From NCBI RefSeq assembly GCF_019334725.1, contig NZ_CP079818.1, forward strand, positions 248,001 through 312,000: a stretch of 64,000 bases of DNA. The letters run 5' to 3'. Source of the DNA: Neisseria perflava. Lineage in GTDB: Bacteria; Pseudomonadota; Gammaproteobacteria; Burkholderiales; Neisseriaceae. Below are positions 1 through 9,900 of this stretch, piece by piece; the first letter of the stretch is position 1, and the number at the start of each line of letters is the position of its first letter. Position numbers and translations under genes: made by a program. The notes beneath the pieces are model-generated. The model did no database searches and had not been told where the DNA came from. It worked only from the letters and a program-made list of their open reading frames with translations.

Positions 1-70
1 AACCTTCTGTTACCACGCGAACCATGCCGCGACGGCCTGCAGAGGTCGGCTTCATTTTAACGATTGCCAT
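1..70 (-). CDS. rplB: 50S ribosomal protein L2, N-terminal fragment
   Basis: Only the first 23 codons are inside the window; the gene runs off the left edge. The reverse strand reads from ATG at 70 as MAIVKMKPTSAGRRGMV and on, the recognisable start of L2. L2 is a core large-subunit protein needed for subunit association and peptidyl transferase assembly. It follows rplW by 5 bases, the normal S10-operon order (rplC-rplD-rplW-rplB). Confidence 0.9.
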   Translation of the reverse strand, partial: MAIVKMKPTSAGRRGMVRVVTEG

Positions 71-75
71 TTTGT

Positions 76-390
76 TTATTCCTTATCTGCAGCTGCAGCA
101 GCGGCTTCCAAATCCAACTCTTGACCGGCAGCCAGGCTTACATAAGCCTTTTTAACATCGCTGCGACGACCTAAAGTACGACCAAAACGTTTAACTTTAC
201 CTTTAATGGTAACAGTAGTAACGTCTGCAACTTGAACGCCGAACAGCAGCTCAACAGCCGCTTTAATTTCAGGTTTGGTTGCATTTGCCAAAACTTTAAA
301 CGTCATTTGGTTACGTTTTTCAGCCAATACGTTGCTTTTTTCAGAAACGATAGGTGCCAAGATTACTTGAGTCAAACGTTGTTGATTCAT
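76..390 (-). CDS. rplW: 50S ribosomal protein L23
   Basis: L23 binds 23S rRNA at the peptide exit tunnel and docks trigger factor and SRP. The 104-residue product begins MNQQRLTQVILAPIVSEK and has the family's basic central loop (KGKVKRFGRTLGRRSD) followed by an acidic, Ala-rich C-terminal tail. A start two codons upstream (396) exists, but the ATG at 390 is better: its ATGA overlaps the rplD stop, and the GAGGAG ribosome site inside the end of rplD is about 8 bases away instead of 2. The overlap suggests translational coupling to rplD. Confidence 0.95.
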   Translation of the reverse strand: MNQQRLTQVILAPIVSEKSNVLAEKRNQMTFKVLANATKPEIKAAVELLFGVQVADVTTVTIKGKVKRFGRTLGRRSDVKKAYVSLAAGQELDLEAAAAAADKE

Positions 391-1007
391 ACCCATTGCT
401 CCTCTAATTGTGCAACTGCATCTTTAGTGATAACGACTTTTTTGTAACGCAGCAAGCTGTAAGGATCAACTTGTTGAGCTTCCAAAACCAATACGTTAGG
501 CAAGTTGCGTGAAGCCAAGTAAACATTCTCGTCGAGCTGTTTAGTTACAAACAGAACTTGCTCCAAACCCAAGTTTTTCACTTGTTCGGCAAAAACTTTG
601 GTTTTAGGAGTTTCAGCAGTCAATGCTTCGATTGCAAACAAACGTTCATCACGAGCCAGTTGGGATAAAATAGTCGCCATACCGGCACGATACATTTTAC
701 GGTTCACTTTTTGAGTGAAGTTTTCGTCAGGTTTGTTTGGGAATGCACGACCACCTTTACGCCACAGCGGAGAAGAAGTCATACCGGAACGAGCACGACC
801 GGTACCTTTTTGGCGCCATGGCTTTTTAGTAGAGTGGTTTACTTCGGCACGAGTTTTTTGAGCACGATTACCAGAACGGGCATTTGCCAAGTAAGCAGTA
901 ACCAGTTGGTGAACCAAAGCTTCATTGTATTCACGAGCAAACAAAGCATCAGAAACAGCCAAGCTGCCAGATACTTGTCCTTTAGCGTCAATTACTTTCA
1001 ATTCCAT
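387..1007 (-). CDS. rplD: 50S ribosomal protein L4
   Basis: L4 is a primary 23S rRNA binding protein whose long loop lines the exit tunnel; in E. coli it also represses the S10 operon. The 206-residue protein has the family's conserved basic loop (TKKPWRQKGTGRARSG, about residues 60-75). Its ATG overlaps the rplC stop (TAATG) and its TGA overlaps the rplW ATG, so rplC, rplD and rplW look translationally coupled. Whether L4 autoregulates here cannot be told from the sequence. Confidence 0.96.
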   Translation of the reverse strand: MELKVIDAKGQVSGSLAVSDALFAREYNEALVHQLVTAYLANARSGNRAQKTRAEVNHSTKKPWRQKGTGRARSGMTSSPLWRKGGRAFPNKPDENFTQKVNRKMYRAGMATILSQLARDERLFAIEALTAETPKTKVFAEQVKNLGLEQVLFVTKQLDENVYLASRNLPNVLVLEAQQVDPYSLLRYKKVVITKDAVAQLEEQWV

Positions 1008-1651
1008 TACGCACCTACTTTCACGCTAGGACGAACCACGACGTCGCTGTTAACCGAACCCGGAACAGCACCTTTAACCAACAAGAGTTGGCGTTCAACA
1101 TCAACACGTACAACTTCCAATTTTTGAACAGTTGCTTTAGTGTTACCGTATTGACCTGCCATACGTTTACCAGGGAACACGCGACCAGGGTCTTGTGCCA
1201 TACCGATAGAACCAGGAACACGGTGAGAACGGGAGTTACCGTGGGAAGTACGTTGAGCACCGAAGTTATGACGTTTGATCGTACCAGAGAAACCTTTACC
1301 TTTAGAGGTACCGGTTACATCTACCAATTGACCAACTTCAAACATAGAAACGGTAATTTCATCACCGGCTTTCAATTCAGCCAGTTTTTCTTCAGTCAAA
1401 GCAAACTCAACCAAACCGCGACCAGCTTCAACACCTGCTTTAGCAAAGTGACCGGCTTCAGTTTTGTTGACACGATTAGCTTTTTTCTGACCAAAGGTAA
1501 CTTGTACAGCAGTGTAGCCGTCAGTATCTTTGGATTTCACTTGTGTAACGCGGTTGGCAGACATATCCAAAACGGTTACCGGAACAGAAACACCCTGTTC
1601 ATCGAACACGCGAGTCATACCAACTTTGCGTCCAACCAGACCTAAAGTCAT
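1007..1651 (-). CDS. rplC: 50S ribosomal protein L3
   Basis: L3 is one of the first proteins to bind 23S rRNA and reaches toward the peptidyl transferase centre. The 214-residue product begins MTLGLVGRKVGMTRVFDEQG and contains the typical GTSKGKGFSGTIKRH and HRVPGSIG segments. AAAAGGA lies about 8 bases before the ATG. In E. coli this gene is the second of the S10 operon after rpsJ; here a terminator and a fresh promoter separate it from rpsJ. Confidence 0.96.
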   Translation of the reverse strand: MTLGLVGRKVGMTRVFDEQGVSVPVTVLDMSANRVTQVKSKDTDGYTAVQVTFGQKKANRVNKTEAGHFAKAGVEAGRGLVEFALTEEKLAELKAGDEITVSMFEVGQLVDVTGTSKGKGFSGTIKRHNFGAQRTSHGNSRSHRVPGSIGMAQDPGRVFPGKRMAGQYGNTKATVQKLEVVRVDVERQLLLVKGAVPGSVNSDVVVRPSVKVGA

Positions 1652-1740
1652 GATTATTTTCCTTTTAAGTAAAGGGGCGGGCTACGATTGGCCTGCCTTT
1701 CAGACAAAGTTAAACTTGATACGGATGTACCAAGTCCGCC

Positions 1741-1770
1741 ATTATAATTGACAAATCAAAGAAATATCAA
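1741..1770 (-). promoter_or_regulatory. Predicted sigma70 promoter for the rplC-rplD-rplW-rplB genes
   Basis: On the minus strand TTGATA (1765-1770) and a perfect TATAAT (1741-1746) are separated by 18 bases. The roughly 85-base untranslated leader that follows includes a GC-rich stretch just before rplC. It lies immediately after the rpsJ terminator, so rplC onward probably has its own start of transcription. Confidence 0.7.
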
Positions 1771-1863
1771 CAAAAATTTCAATTTTACTTCTTAAACCCA
1801 TCATTTTTTTCGGATGAAGTGTTGCCAAATATCTGAAAATTTTCAGACGGCCTAAGAATTCTA

Positions 1864-1900
1864 TAAAAAACCGAACAGCCAAGCTGTTCGGTTTTTTAGT
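1864..1900 (-). terminator. Rho-independent terminator after rpsJ
   Basis: An 11-bp GC-centred hairpin (AACCGAACAGC / GCTGTTCGGTT) is followed on the minus strand by a T run. It sits just after the rpsJ stop, between rpsJ and rplC, which normally belong to one S10 operon. A single DUS (TTCAGACGGCCT, about 1841-1852) lies just beyond it. Confidence 0.85.
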
Positions 1901-1902
1901 TC

Positions 1903-2214
1903 TTATTGAACTTTAATTTCTACATCCACACCTGCTGGAAGATCCAGTTTCATCAGTGCATCAGTAGTTTTGTCAGTCCAATCCACGATGTCCATCAGAC
2001 GCAAGTGGGTACGGATTTCCAATTGTTCACGAGAAGTTTTGTTCACGTGAGGAGAACGCAAGATGTTGAAACGTTCGATTTTAGTTGGCAAAGGAATCGG
2101 ACCTTTAACAACAGCGCCAGTACGTTTGGCAGTTTCAACAATTTCTTGCGCAGAACGGTCAATCAGACTGTAATCATAAGCTTTCAGGCGGATACGGATT
2201 TTTTGGTTTGCCAT
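1903..2214 (-). CDS. rpsJ: 30S ribosomal protein S10 / NusE
   Basis: S10 is a head protein of the small subunit and, as NusE, pairs with NusB at boxA during rRNA antitermination. The 103-residue product starts MANQKIRIRLKAYDYSLIDR and has the conserved GPIPLPTKIERF loop. It lies 17 bases downstream of tufA. It is followed by a strong terminator, so in this genome rpsJ behaves as the last gene of the str operon. Confidence 0.96.
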   Translation of the reverse strand: MANQKIRIRLKAYDYSLIDRSAQEIVETAKRTGAVVKGPIPLPTKIERFNILRSPHVNKTSREQLEIRTHLRLMDIVDWTDKTTDALMKLDLPAGVDVEIKVQ

Positions 2215-2231
2215 TTATCAATATCCCTCAA

Positions 2232-3416
2232 TTAAGCAATTACAGAAGAAACCACACCCGCACCTACGGTACGACCACCTTCGCGAATCGCAAAGCGCAG
2301 ACCTTCTTCCATAGCGATTGGCGCAATCAGTTCTACAGTAATGGTTACGTTCTCACCTGGCATTACCATTTCTACGCCTTCTTCCAAAGTAACTGCACCA
2401 GTTACGTCAGTAGTACGGAAGTAGAATTGTGGACGGTAGTTAGCGAAGAATGGAGTGTGACGACCACCCTCTTCTTTGCTCAGTACGTATACTTCTGCTT
2501 TGAACTTGGTGTGAGGAGTGATAGTACCTGGTTTAGCCAATACTTGACCACGCTCTACGTCTTCACGTTTAGTACCACGCAGCAATACGCCTACGTTGTC
2601 ACCCGCTTGACCTTCGTCCAGCAGTTTGCGGAACATTTCAACGCCGGTGCAAGTGGTTTTTTGGGTTTCTTTCAAACCTACGATTTCGATCTCGTCACCA
2701 ACGTGGATGATACCGCGCTCTACACGACCGGTTACTACTGTACCACGGCCGGAGATAGAGAATACGTCTTCGATAGGCAACAAGAAAGGTTTGTCCACAG
2801 CACGCTCAGGTGTTGGGATGTAGCTGTCCAAGGCAGCAGCCAATTCGAAGATTTTTTCTTCGTAAGCAGCATCACCTTCCAAAGCTTTCAGTGCAGAACC
2901 TTGTACGATTGGGCAGTCGTCGCCAGGGAAGTCGTAGCTTGACAACAAGTCACGGATTTCCATTTCAACCAGTTCCAACAGCTCGGCATCGTCAACCATG
3001 TCGCATTTGTTCATGAATACGATGATGTAAGGTACACCTACTTGGCGAGCCAACAGGATGTGTTCGCGAGTTTGAGGCATAGGACCGTCAGCGGCAGAAC
3101 ATACCAAGATCGCGCCGTCCATTTGGGCAGCACCGGTAATCATGTTTTTAACGTAGTCGGCGTGGCCCGGGCAGTCTACGTGTGCGTAGTGACGGGTTTC
3201 AGTTTCGTATTCTACGTGTGAGGTATTAATGGTAATACCACGAGCTTTTTCTTCAGGAGCGTTGTCGATTTGGTCGTAAGCTTTTGCAGCGCCACCGAAT
3301 TTTTTAGCCAAAATAGTAGTCAAAGCAGCAGTCAGAGTGGTTTTACCATGGTCAACGTGACCGATGGTGCCAACGTTTACGTGCGGTTTGCTACGTTCAA
3401 ATTTTTCCTTAGCCAT
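2232..3416 (-). CDS. tufA: Elongation factor Tu, first copy
   Basis: EF-Tu is the GTPase that delivers aminoacyl-tRNA to the ribosomal A site. The 394-residue protein has the G1 P-loop GHVDHGKT near residue 19, the GITINTSHVEYE switch I region, DCPGH (G3), NKCD (G4) and SALK (G5), then two beta-barrel domains. It is the str-operon copy, after fusA and before rpsJ. It encodes the same protein as the copy at 19028-20212, and the DNA is virtually identical; similarity stops right outside the ORF. Confidence 0.98.
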   Translation of the reverse strand: MAKEKFERSKPHVNVGTIGHVDHGKTTLTAALTTILAKKFGGAAKAYDQIDNAPEEKARGITINTSHVEYETETRHYAHVDCPGHADYVKNMITGAAQMDGAILVCSAADGPMPQTREHILLARQVGVPYIIVFMNKCDMVDDAELLELVEMEIRDLLSSYDFPGDDCPIVQGSALKALEGDAAYEEKIFELAAALDSYIPTPERAVDKPFLLPIEDVFSISGRGTVVTGRVERGIIHVGDEIEIVGLKETQKTTCTGVEMFRKLLDEGQAGDNVGVLLRGTKREDVERGQVLAKPGTITPHTKFKAEVYVLSKEEGGRHTPFFANYRPQFYFRTTDVTGAVTLEEGVEMVMPGENVTITVELIAPIAMEEGLRFAIREGGRTVGAGVVSSVIA

Positions 3417-3457
3417 GAGCTAATTCCTTTACATATAAAGATCGATTAAAGAACAAT

Positions 3458-3492
3458 GGCCGTCTGAAAATTTATTTTCAGTTTCAGACGGT
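3458..3492 (-). terminator. Inverted DUS pair between fusA and tufA
   Basis: GGCCGTCTGAAA and TTTCAGACGGTC face each other across a 12-base loop, followed by weak T-rich sequence. Paired DUS of this kind serve as terminators throughout Neisseria; one base in the right arm is a G:T variant. It may reduce rather than stop read-through into tufA. Confidence 0.5.
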
Positions 3493-3501
3493 CTTTTCTG
3501 A

Positions 3502-5607
3502 TTAGCCTTTGCGGGCTTCAGTTACAGCAGCAGCTACGTGAGCAGGAGCTTCAGCGTATTTTTTGAACTCCATGGAGTAAGTAGCGCGACCTTGGGTTGC
3601 AGAACGCAGGTCGGTTGAGTAACCGAACATTTCTGCCAGAGGTACTTCGGCACGGACTTTTTTACCGCCGATACCGTCATCATCCATACCCAATACAACG
3701 CCACGACGACGGTTCAAGTCGCCCATTACGTCACCCATGTATTCTTCAGGGGTTTCCACTTCAACTGCCATGATTGGCTCAAGCAGAGCAGGATTGGCTT
3801 TACGCATACCTTCTTTAAAGGCTTGAGAAGCAGCCAATTCGAACGCCAGTTGAGAGGAGTCAACGTCGTGTGAAGAACCGAAGATCAAACGTACGCGTAC
3901 GTCAACTACTGGGTAACCTGCAACGATACCGTTAGGCAGGGTATCGCGGATACCTTTATCGACAGACGGAATGAATTCGCGAGGAATCACACCACCTTTA
4001 ATTTCGTCGATAAATTCGTAACCTGCACCACCCGGCTCCATAGGTTCCATTTTGATCACAACGTGACCGTATTGACCTTTACCACCGGATTGTTTAGCGT
4101 GTTTGTATTCAGCTTCAACTTCTTTGCGGATAGTTTCACGGTATGCAACTTGAGGCGCACCAATGTTAGCTTCCACACCGAATTCGCGTTTCATACGATC
4201 AACAATAATTTCCAAGTGCAATTCACCCATACCGGAAATAATGGTTTGACCGGATTCTTCGTCTGTACGAACGCGGAAAGAAGGGTCTTCTTTCGCCAGA
4301 CGGTTCAGGGCAATACCCATTTTCTCTTGGTCGGCTTTGGTTTTTGGTTCAACAGCAATGTGAATTACCGGCTCAGGGAATTCCATGCGTTCCAAGATGA
4401 TTGGTGCGCTTTCAGCACACAGGGTTTCACCAGTGGTAACGTCTTTAAGACCGATCGCAGCTGCAATATCACCAGCGCGTACTTCTTCAATTTCAGTACG
4501 GTCTGCAGCAGTCATTTGCACCAGACGACCGATACGTTCGCGAGTACCTTTTACTGAGTTCAATACGGTATCACCGGATTTCACAACACCAGAGTAAACG
4601 CGGATGAAAGTCAACTGACCAACGTATTTATCGTTCAACATTTTGAACGCCAATGCAGAGAATTTCTCTTCATCGCTGGCTTGACGGCTGTCGGCTTCTT
4701 CAGTGTTAGGGTTAACACCTTGAACTGGAGGAATGTCGGTAGGAGCAGGCAGCAATTCTACAACTGCATCCAACATACGTTGAACACCTTTGTTTTTAAA
4801 TGCTGAACCGCACAACATTGGTTGAATTTCACCAGCCAAAGTACGTTGACGCAATGCGCCTACGATTTCTTCTTCAGTCAGCTCATCACCGCCCAAGTAT
4901 TTATCCATCAATTCTTCGCTGGCTTCTGCTGCAGCTTCAATCATGTTTTGACGCCATTCTTCAGCAGTCTCAACCAATTCAGCAGGAATATCGCCATAGG
5001 TAAAGGTTGTACCTTTATCGGCTTCATTCCAAATAATGGATTTCATTTTCAACAGGTCAACAACACCGCTGAAGCTGTCTTCCGCACCAACCGGAATCAC
5101 GATAGGTACTGGGTTTGCGCGCAAACGGGTTTTCATTTGCTCAACAACGCGGAAGAAGTTGGCACCTTGACGGTCCATTTTGTTTACAAATGCCAAGCGA
5201 GGTACTTGGTATTTATTAGCTTGACGCCATACGGTTTCAGATTGAGGTTGAACACCGCCTACTGCACAGTAAACCATTACTGCGCCGTCCAATACACGCA
5301 TAGAACGCTCTACCTCTACGGTAAAGTCAACGTGTCCCGGGGTGTCGATGATGTTGAAACGGTGCTCAGGGAACTGTTTCGCCATACCGGACCAATAAGA
5401 AGTCACAGCAGCAGAAGTAATGGTAATACCACGCTCTTGCTCTTGTTCCATGTAGTCGGTAGTAGCCGCGCCGTCATGCACTTCGCCCAATTTATGAGTC
5501 AAACCTGTATAGAACAAAATACGTTCTGTTGTGGTTGTTTTACCCGCGTCAATATGGGCAGAAATACCGATATTGCGATACAGGCTGATAGGGGTCTTAC
5601 GAGCCAT
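3502..5607 (-). CDS. fusA: Elongation factor G
   Basis: EF-G is the GTPase that translocates mRNA and tRNA after peptide bond formation and, with ribosome recycling factor, splits ribosomes. The 701-residue product has the P-loop AHIDAGKTTTTERIL near residue 17, DTPGH (G3), NKMD (G4) and the full set of C-terminal domains III-V. It follows rpsG by 18 bases within the str operon. Confidence 0.97.
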   Translation of the reverse strand: MARKTPISLYRNIGISAHIDAGKTTTTERILFYTGLTHKLGEVHDGAATTDYMEQEQERGITITSAAVTSYWSGMAKQFPEHRFNIIDTPGHVDFTVEVERSMRVLDGAVMVYCAVGGVQPQSETVWRQANKYQVPRLAFVNKMDRQGANFFRVVEQMKTRLRANPVPIVIPVGAEDSFSGVVDLLKMKSIIWNEADKGTTFTYGDIPAELVETAEEWRQNMIEAAAEASEELMDKYLGGDELTEEEIVGALRQRTLAGEIQPMLCGSAFKNKGVQRMLDAVVELLPAPTDIPPVQGVNPNTEEADSRQASDEEKFSALAFKMLNDKYVGQLTFIRVYSGVVKSGDTVLNSVKGTRERIGRLVQMTAADRTEIEEVRAGDIAAAIGLKDVTTGETLCAESAPIILERMEFPEPVIHIAVEPKTKADQEKMGIALNRLAKEDPSFRVRTDEESGQTIISGMGELHLEIIVDRMKREFGVEANIGAPQVAYRETIRKEVEAEYKHAKQSGGKGQYGHVVIKMEPMEPGGAGYEFIDEIKGGVIPREFIPSVDKGIRDTLPNGIVAGYPVVDVRVRLIFGSSHDVDSSQLAFELAASQAFKEGMRKANPALLEPIMAVEVETPEEYMGDVMGDLNRRRGVVLGMDDDGIGGKKVRAEVPLAEMFGYSTDLRSATQGRATYSMEFKKYAEAPAHVAAAVTEARKG

Positions 5608-5625
5608 TTTGTTAGCCTTTCGATA

Positions 5626-6096
5626 TTAGAAACGGAAGTGAGAGAATGCTTTGTTAGCTTCAGCCATGCGGTGTACTTCTTCACGTTTTTTCAACGCACC
5701 GCCACGACCTTCAGCCGCATCAATCAATTCGCCTGCCAAACGCAGGTCCATAGATTTCTCACCACGTTTACGGGCCGCGTCGCGAACCCAGCGCATTGCC
5801 AAAGCCAGACGACGTGAAGGACGAACTTCAACAGGAACTTGGTAGTTTGCACCACCTACACGGCGGCTTTTCACTTCCACGATAGGTTTGGCGTTTGCAA
5901 TGGCTTCGTTAAATACTTCGATTGCTACTTTGCCGGTTTTTTTCTCAATTTGTTCCAGCGCACCGTAAACGATACGTTCTGCAACAGATTTTTTACCGTC
6001 AATCATCAATACGTTCATGAATTTAGTCAGCTCAACGCTGCCGAATTTAGGATCTGGCAGTACGTCGCGCTTAGGGACTTCTCTACGTCTTGGCAT
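5626..6096 (-). CDS. rpsG: 30S ribosomal protein S7
   Basis: S7 nucleates assembly of the 30S head and contacts E-site tRNA; in E. coli it is the translational repressor of the str operon. The mature reading frame of 156 residues starts MPRRREVPKR at 6096 with AAGGAAAT just upstream. An in-frame ATG at 6129 would add 11 non-conserved residues and is rejected. It lies about 115 bases after rpsL. Confidence 0.96.
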   Translation of the reverse strand: MPRRREVPKRDVLPDPKFGSVELTKFMNVLMIDGKKSVAERIVYGALEQIEKKTGKVAIEVFNEAIANAKPIVEVKSRRVGGANYQVPVEVRPSRRLALAMRWVRDAARKRGEKSMDLRLAGELIDAAEGRGGALKKREEVHRMAEANKAFSHFRF

Positions 6097-6213
6097 TTTA
6101 ATTTCCTTTAATCTATTCAGTTGGGGCAATTCCCATGAATACCCAATTGAGTATTCACTTACTCGGCCGTTGTTCAGCTTAGGCGGCCGACGTGCCTATT
6201 TGAGTCCCGATAA

Positions 6214-6585
6214 TTATTTAGGACGCTTAGCACCGTATTTAGAACGGGCTTGCTTACGGTCTTTAACACCTGCAGTATCCAAAGAACCGCGTACAGTGTG
6301 GTAACGTACACCTGGCAAGTCTTTTACACGACCGCCGCGAATCAATACGACGCTGTGCTCTTGCAGGTTGTGGCCTTCACCACCGATGTATGAAATTACT
6401 TCAAAACCGTTGGTCAGGCGAACTTTACATACTTTACGCAATGCAGAGTTAGGTTTTTTAGGGGTAGTTGTGTATACACGGGTGCACACGCCACGTTTTT
6501 GCGGGCAAGCTTCCAGTGCAGGCACTTTGTTTACGTACACAGGCTTTTGACGGCCTTTGCGTACCAATTGGTTAATAGTTGGCAT
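6214..6585 (-). CDS. rpsL: 30S ribosomal protein S12
   Basis: S12 sits at the decoding centre and controls accuracy. The 123-residue frame starts MPTINQLVRKGRQKP at 6585; an upstream in-frame ATG at 6633 would add residues unlike S12 and lies close to the promoter. Lys43 (TTTPKKPNS) and Lys88 (GGRVKDLPG), the usual sites of streptomycin-resistance changes, are both wild type. It is the first gene of the str operon. Confidence 0.96.
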   Translation of the reverse strand: MPTINQLVRKGRQKPVYVNKVPALEACPQKRGVCTRVYTTTPKKPNSALRKVCKVRLTNGFEVISYIGGEGHNLQEHSVVLIRGGRVKDLPGVRYHTVRGSLDTAGVKDRKQARSKYGAKRPK

Positions 6586-6640
6586 ATTTTCTCGTCCTGT
6601 TGAGTTAAATACTTGCCGACACCATGTCGACAAGATTGGA

Positions 6641-6670
6641 ATTATATTTTTATTGCAAGGGTTTAGTCAA
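6641..6670 (-). promoter_or_regulatory. Predicted str operon promoter
   Basis: TTGACT (6665-6670) and a perfect TATAAT (6641-6646) are 18 bases apart on the minus strand, about 56 bases before the rpsL ATG. This is the only strong sigma70-type promoter I see in the 330-base gap between rpoC and rpsL. Confidence 0.75.
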
Positions 6671-6722
6671 GCAAATGACTGATAAAGTTTGGTGTTTTCC
6701 AATTTATGCCTAAATTTTAGAA

Positions 6723-6756
6723 ACAAAGGCCGTCTGAAACATTCAGACGGCCTTTG
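6723..6756. terminator. Symmetrical inverted-DUS hairpin in the rpoC-rpsL gap
   Basis: ACAAAGGCCGTCTGAA and TTCAGACGGCCTTTGT form a 16-bp perfect stem with a 2-base loop. It is nearly symmetric, so it could act on either strand. A further single DUS lies near 6819-6830. The rest of the gap to rpsL shows no gene. Confidence 0.6.
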
Positions 6757-6856
6757 TCATTTTAAATAAGTCCGCAATTTGGTTCTCTACTTATTTTCTC
6801 CATTGCTTTCCTTATTTATTCAGACGGCCTTAAACTCTACCCTCTTTTAAGTCCTC

Positions 6857-6897
6857 TAAAAAATAAAACCGCAAGACTGGCTTGCGGTTTTATTTTC
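6857..6897 (-). terminator. Terminator of the rplK-to-rpoC gene run
   Basis: A long stem, AAATAAAACCGCAAG with CTTGCGGTTTTATTT, closes on a 5-base loop and is followed by T-rich sequence on the minus strand. It begins 17 bases after the rpoC stop and should end the rpoBC transcript. Confidence 0.85.
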
Positions 6898-6914
6898 ACA
6901 ACAATCCCGAGGGA

Positions 6915-9900
6915 TTATTCGTCTGAAGCTTCGGTTTCAGAAGTTTCTTGATCGGCTTGCTGCCATTGTTGATGGCGACTGCGGTGGTAGGTCAAACCTG
7001 TACCGGCAGGAATCAAACGACCAACAATTACGTTCTCTTTCAAACCACGCAGCTCGTCTTGTTTGCCCATAATAGCGGCCTCTGTCAAGACGCGGGTTGT
7101 TTCTTGGAACGATGCCGCTGAAATGAAGCTGTCTGTAGACAAGGAAGCTTTGGTAATACCCAGCAACACATTTTCGTAACGTGCCGGCTCTTTGTCTTCA
7201 GCCATGGCTTTTTCATTGGCAAGCATCACATCGCCACGCTCAACTTGTTCGCCGGTAATGAACTCTGTATCACCGGAATCGACAATGTTCACTCGACGCA
7301 GCATTTGACGGATGATGACTTCGATGTGTTTATCGGAAATCTTCACACCTTGCAGGCGGTAAACCTCTTGTACCTCTTGAACAATGTAGCGAGCCAATGC
7401 TTCGATACCTTGCAGACGCAGAATGTCGTGTGGATCTACGGCACCGTCTACGATGGTTTCACCGCGGTTTACCACTTGACCATCGTGTACCAGAATCTGT
7501 TTCTCTTTAGAAATCAGGGTTTCGTATGCTACACCGTCTACGTCGGTAATAATCAGGCGCTGTTTACCTTTGGTTTCTTTACCGAAGGAAACGGTACCGG
7601 TAATTTCAGCCAACATACCTGCATCTTTCGGCACGCGTGCTTCAAACAATTCGGCTACGCGTGGCAGACCACCGGTAATATCGCGGGTTTTAGAAGACGC
7701 TTGTGGAATACGCGCCAACACATCACCCTTACCGACTTCCTGACCTTCACGAATGGTAATCACCGCACCGACCGGGAATGCCATAGAAACTGGGGTAGTC
7801 GTACCAGGAATGCAAATTTCCAGACCATTTTCATCCAACAGTTTGACAGTCGGACGCAACAGTTTAGAAGCACTAGAGGAACGACGTTTGCCGTCAATCA
7901 CTACCAAAGTAGACAAACCAGTTACATCGTCGGTCTGTTTCGCAACGGTAACACCCTCTTCCACGTTTTCGAATTTCACCATACCTGCATGTTCGGTGAT
8001 CATCGGACGGGTATGCGGATCCCAAGTTGCCAAGGTTTGACCAGCTTTAATGGCTTCGCCGTCTTGTACCAGCAGGATTGCACCGTAAGGTACTTTGTGA
8101 CGTTCACGTTCGCGACCGATATCGTCGTGAATCACTACTTCACAAGAACGGCCAATGACAACCAACTCGCCTTTGTTGTTGGCAACATAACGCATTTGAC
8201 TGCTGAAACGTGCTGTACCATTGGATTTAGCTTCTACTTGGCTGGCTGCCGCCGCACGAGATGCCGCACCACCAATGTGGAACGTACGCATGGTCAGCTG
8301 AGTACCTGGCTCACCAATGGATTGTGCAGCAATCACACCTACAGCTTCACCAGCGTTAACCAGTTTACCGCGCGCCAAGTCGCGGCCATAACAGTGTGCA
8401 CACAAACCATGACGGGTTTTACAAGTAATTGGCGTACGGACTTTAACCTCGTCAACACCAGATTGGTCAATGATATCGACTAATTTCTCAGTCAGCAATG
8501 TACCTGCCTCAACCAATGTTTCTCCTGTTGAAGGATCAACAACATCTGATGCTGTAACACGGCCTAAAATACGATCGCGCAACGCTTCAATTACGTCACC
8601 GCCTTGTACTACTGCTTTCATGACAAAGCCGTCTGAAGTACCGCAATCGTCTTCAACAACCACCAAGTCTTGGGTTACGTCTACCAAACGACGGGTCAAG
8701 TAACCGGAGTTTGCAGTTTTCAACGCGGTATCCGCCAAACCCTTACGCGCACCGTGGGTCGCAATAAAGTATTGCAATACGGTCAGGCCTTCGCGGAAGT
8801 TAGAGGTAATAGGCGTTTCAATAATCGAGCCGTCAGGTTTTGCCATCAAACCACGCATACCGGACAACTGTTTAATCTGAGCTGCAGAACCACGGGCACC
8901 AGAGTCGGCCATCATGTAAATAGAGTTGAAGGACTCTTGATCAACTTCGTTGCCGTCACGGTCGATGACTTTTTGTTTGGACAGGTTGTCCATCATCGCT
9001 TTAGCGATCTTATCGCCGGCACGACCCCAAATATCGACCACTTTGTTGTAACGTTCACCGTTGGTTACCAAACCTTGACGGTATTGATCTTCGATTTCTT
9101 TAACTTCGGCATTAGCCTCGGCCAGCAAAGCTGCTTTTTCTTTCGGAATTTCCATATCGTCAACCGCAATGGAAATTCCGCCTTTAGCCGCAAAACCGAA
9201 ACCGGTGTACATCAAGTGGTCGGCGAAAATAACTGTGTCACGCAGGCCGCACAGACGGAATGATGCGTTAATCAGTTTAGAAATTTCTTTTTTCTTCAGC
9301 GCTTTGTTGATGTACTCGAACGGCAGGCCTTTAGGCAAGATTTCGCTCAACAATGCACGGCCGACAGTTGTTTCGTAACGGTTAACAACAGGCTCAAACT
9401 CACCTGCTTCGTTTTTCACCCATTCACGCAGACGTACGGTAATTTTCGTACCCAGTTCAACCTGTTTGGTATGGTATGCACGATGCACTTCTTTCACATC
9501 GGCAAACAGGCTGCCTTCGCCTTTGGCATTGATACGGTCGCGGGTCATGTAGTACAGACCCAATACGATATCTTGAGAAGGTACGATGATTGGTTCGCCG
9601 TTGGCTGGAGACAATACGTTGTTTGAAGCCAGCATCAGCGTGCGTGCTTCCATTTGTGCTTCCAAGCTCAATGGAACGTGTACAGCCATTTGGTCACCGT
9701 CAAAGTCGGCGTTAAATGCGGCACACACCAATGGGTGCAACTGAATCGCTTTACCTTCGATCAGGATAGGTTCGAACGCTTGAATACCCAAACGGTGCAG
9801 GGTTGGCGCACGGTTCAGCATAATCGGATGTTCGCGGATCACTTCTTCCAAGATATCCCATACTTCAGGTACTTCTTGTTCTACCAATTTTTTCGCAGCT

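Noticed and set aside
1906..2942. Plus-strand frames opposite rpsJ and tufA, repeated at 19007-19738
   Set aside because: The repeat arises only because the two tuf genes are duplicated; these are shadows.
7245..8483. 412-codon plus-strand frame opposite rpoC
   Set aside because: An antisense shadow of a universally conserved gene; the product is rich in Phe, His and Gln and resembles nothing.
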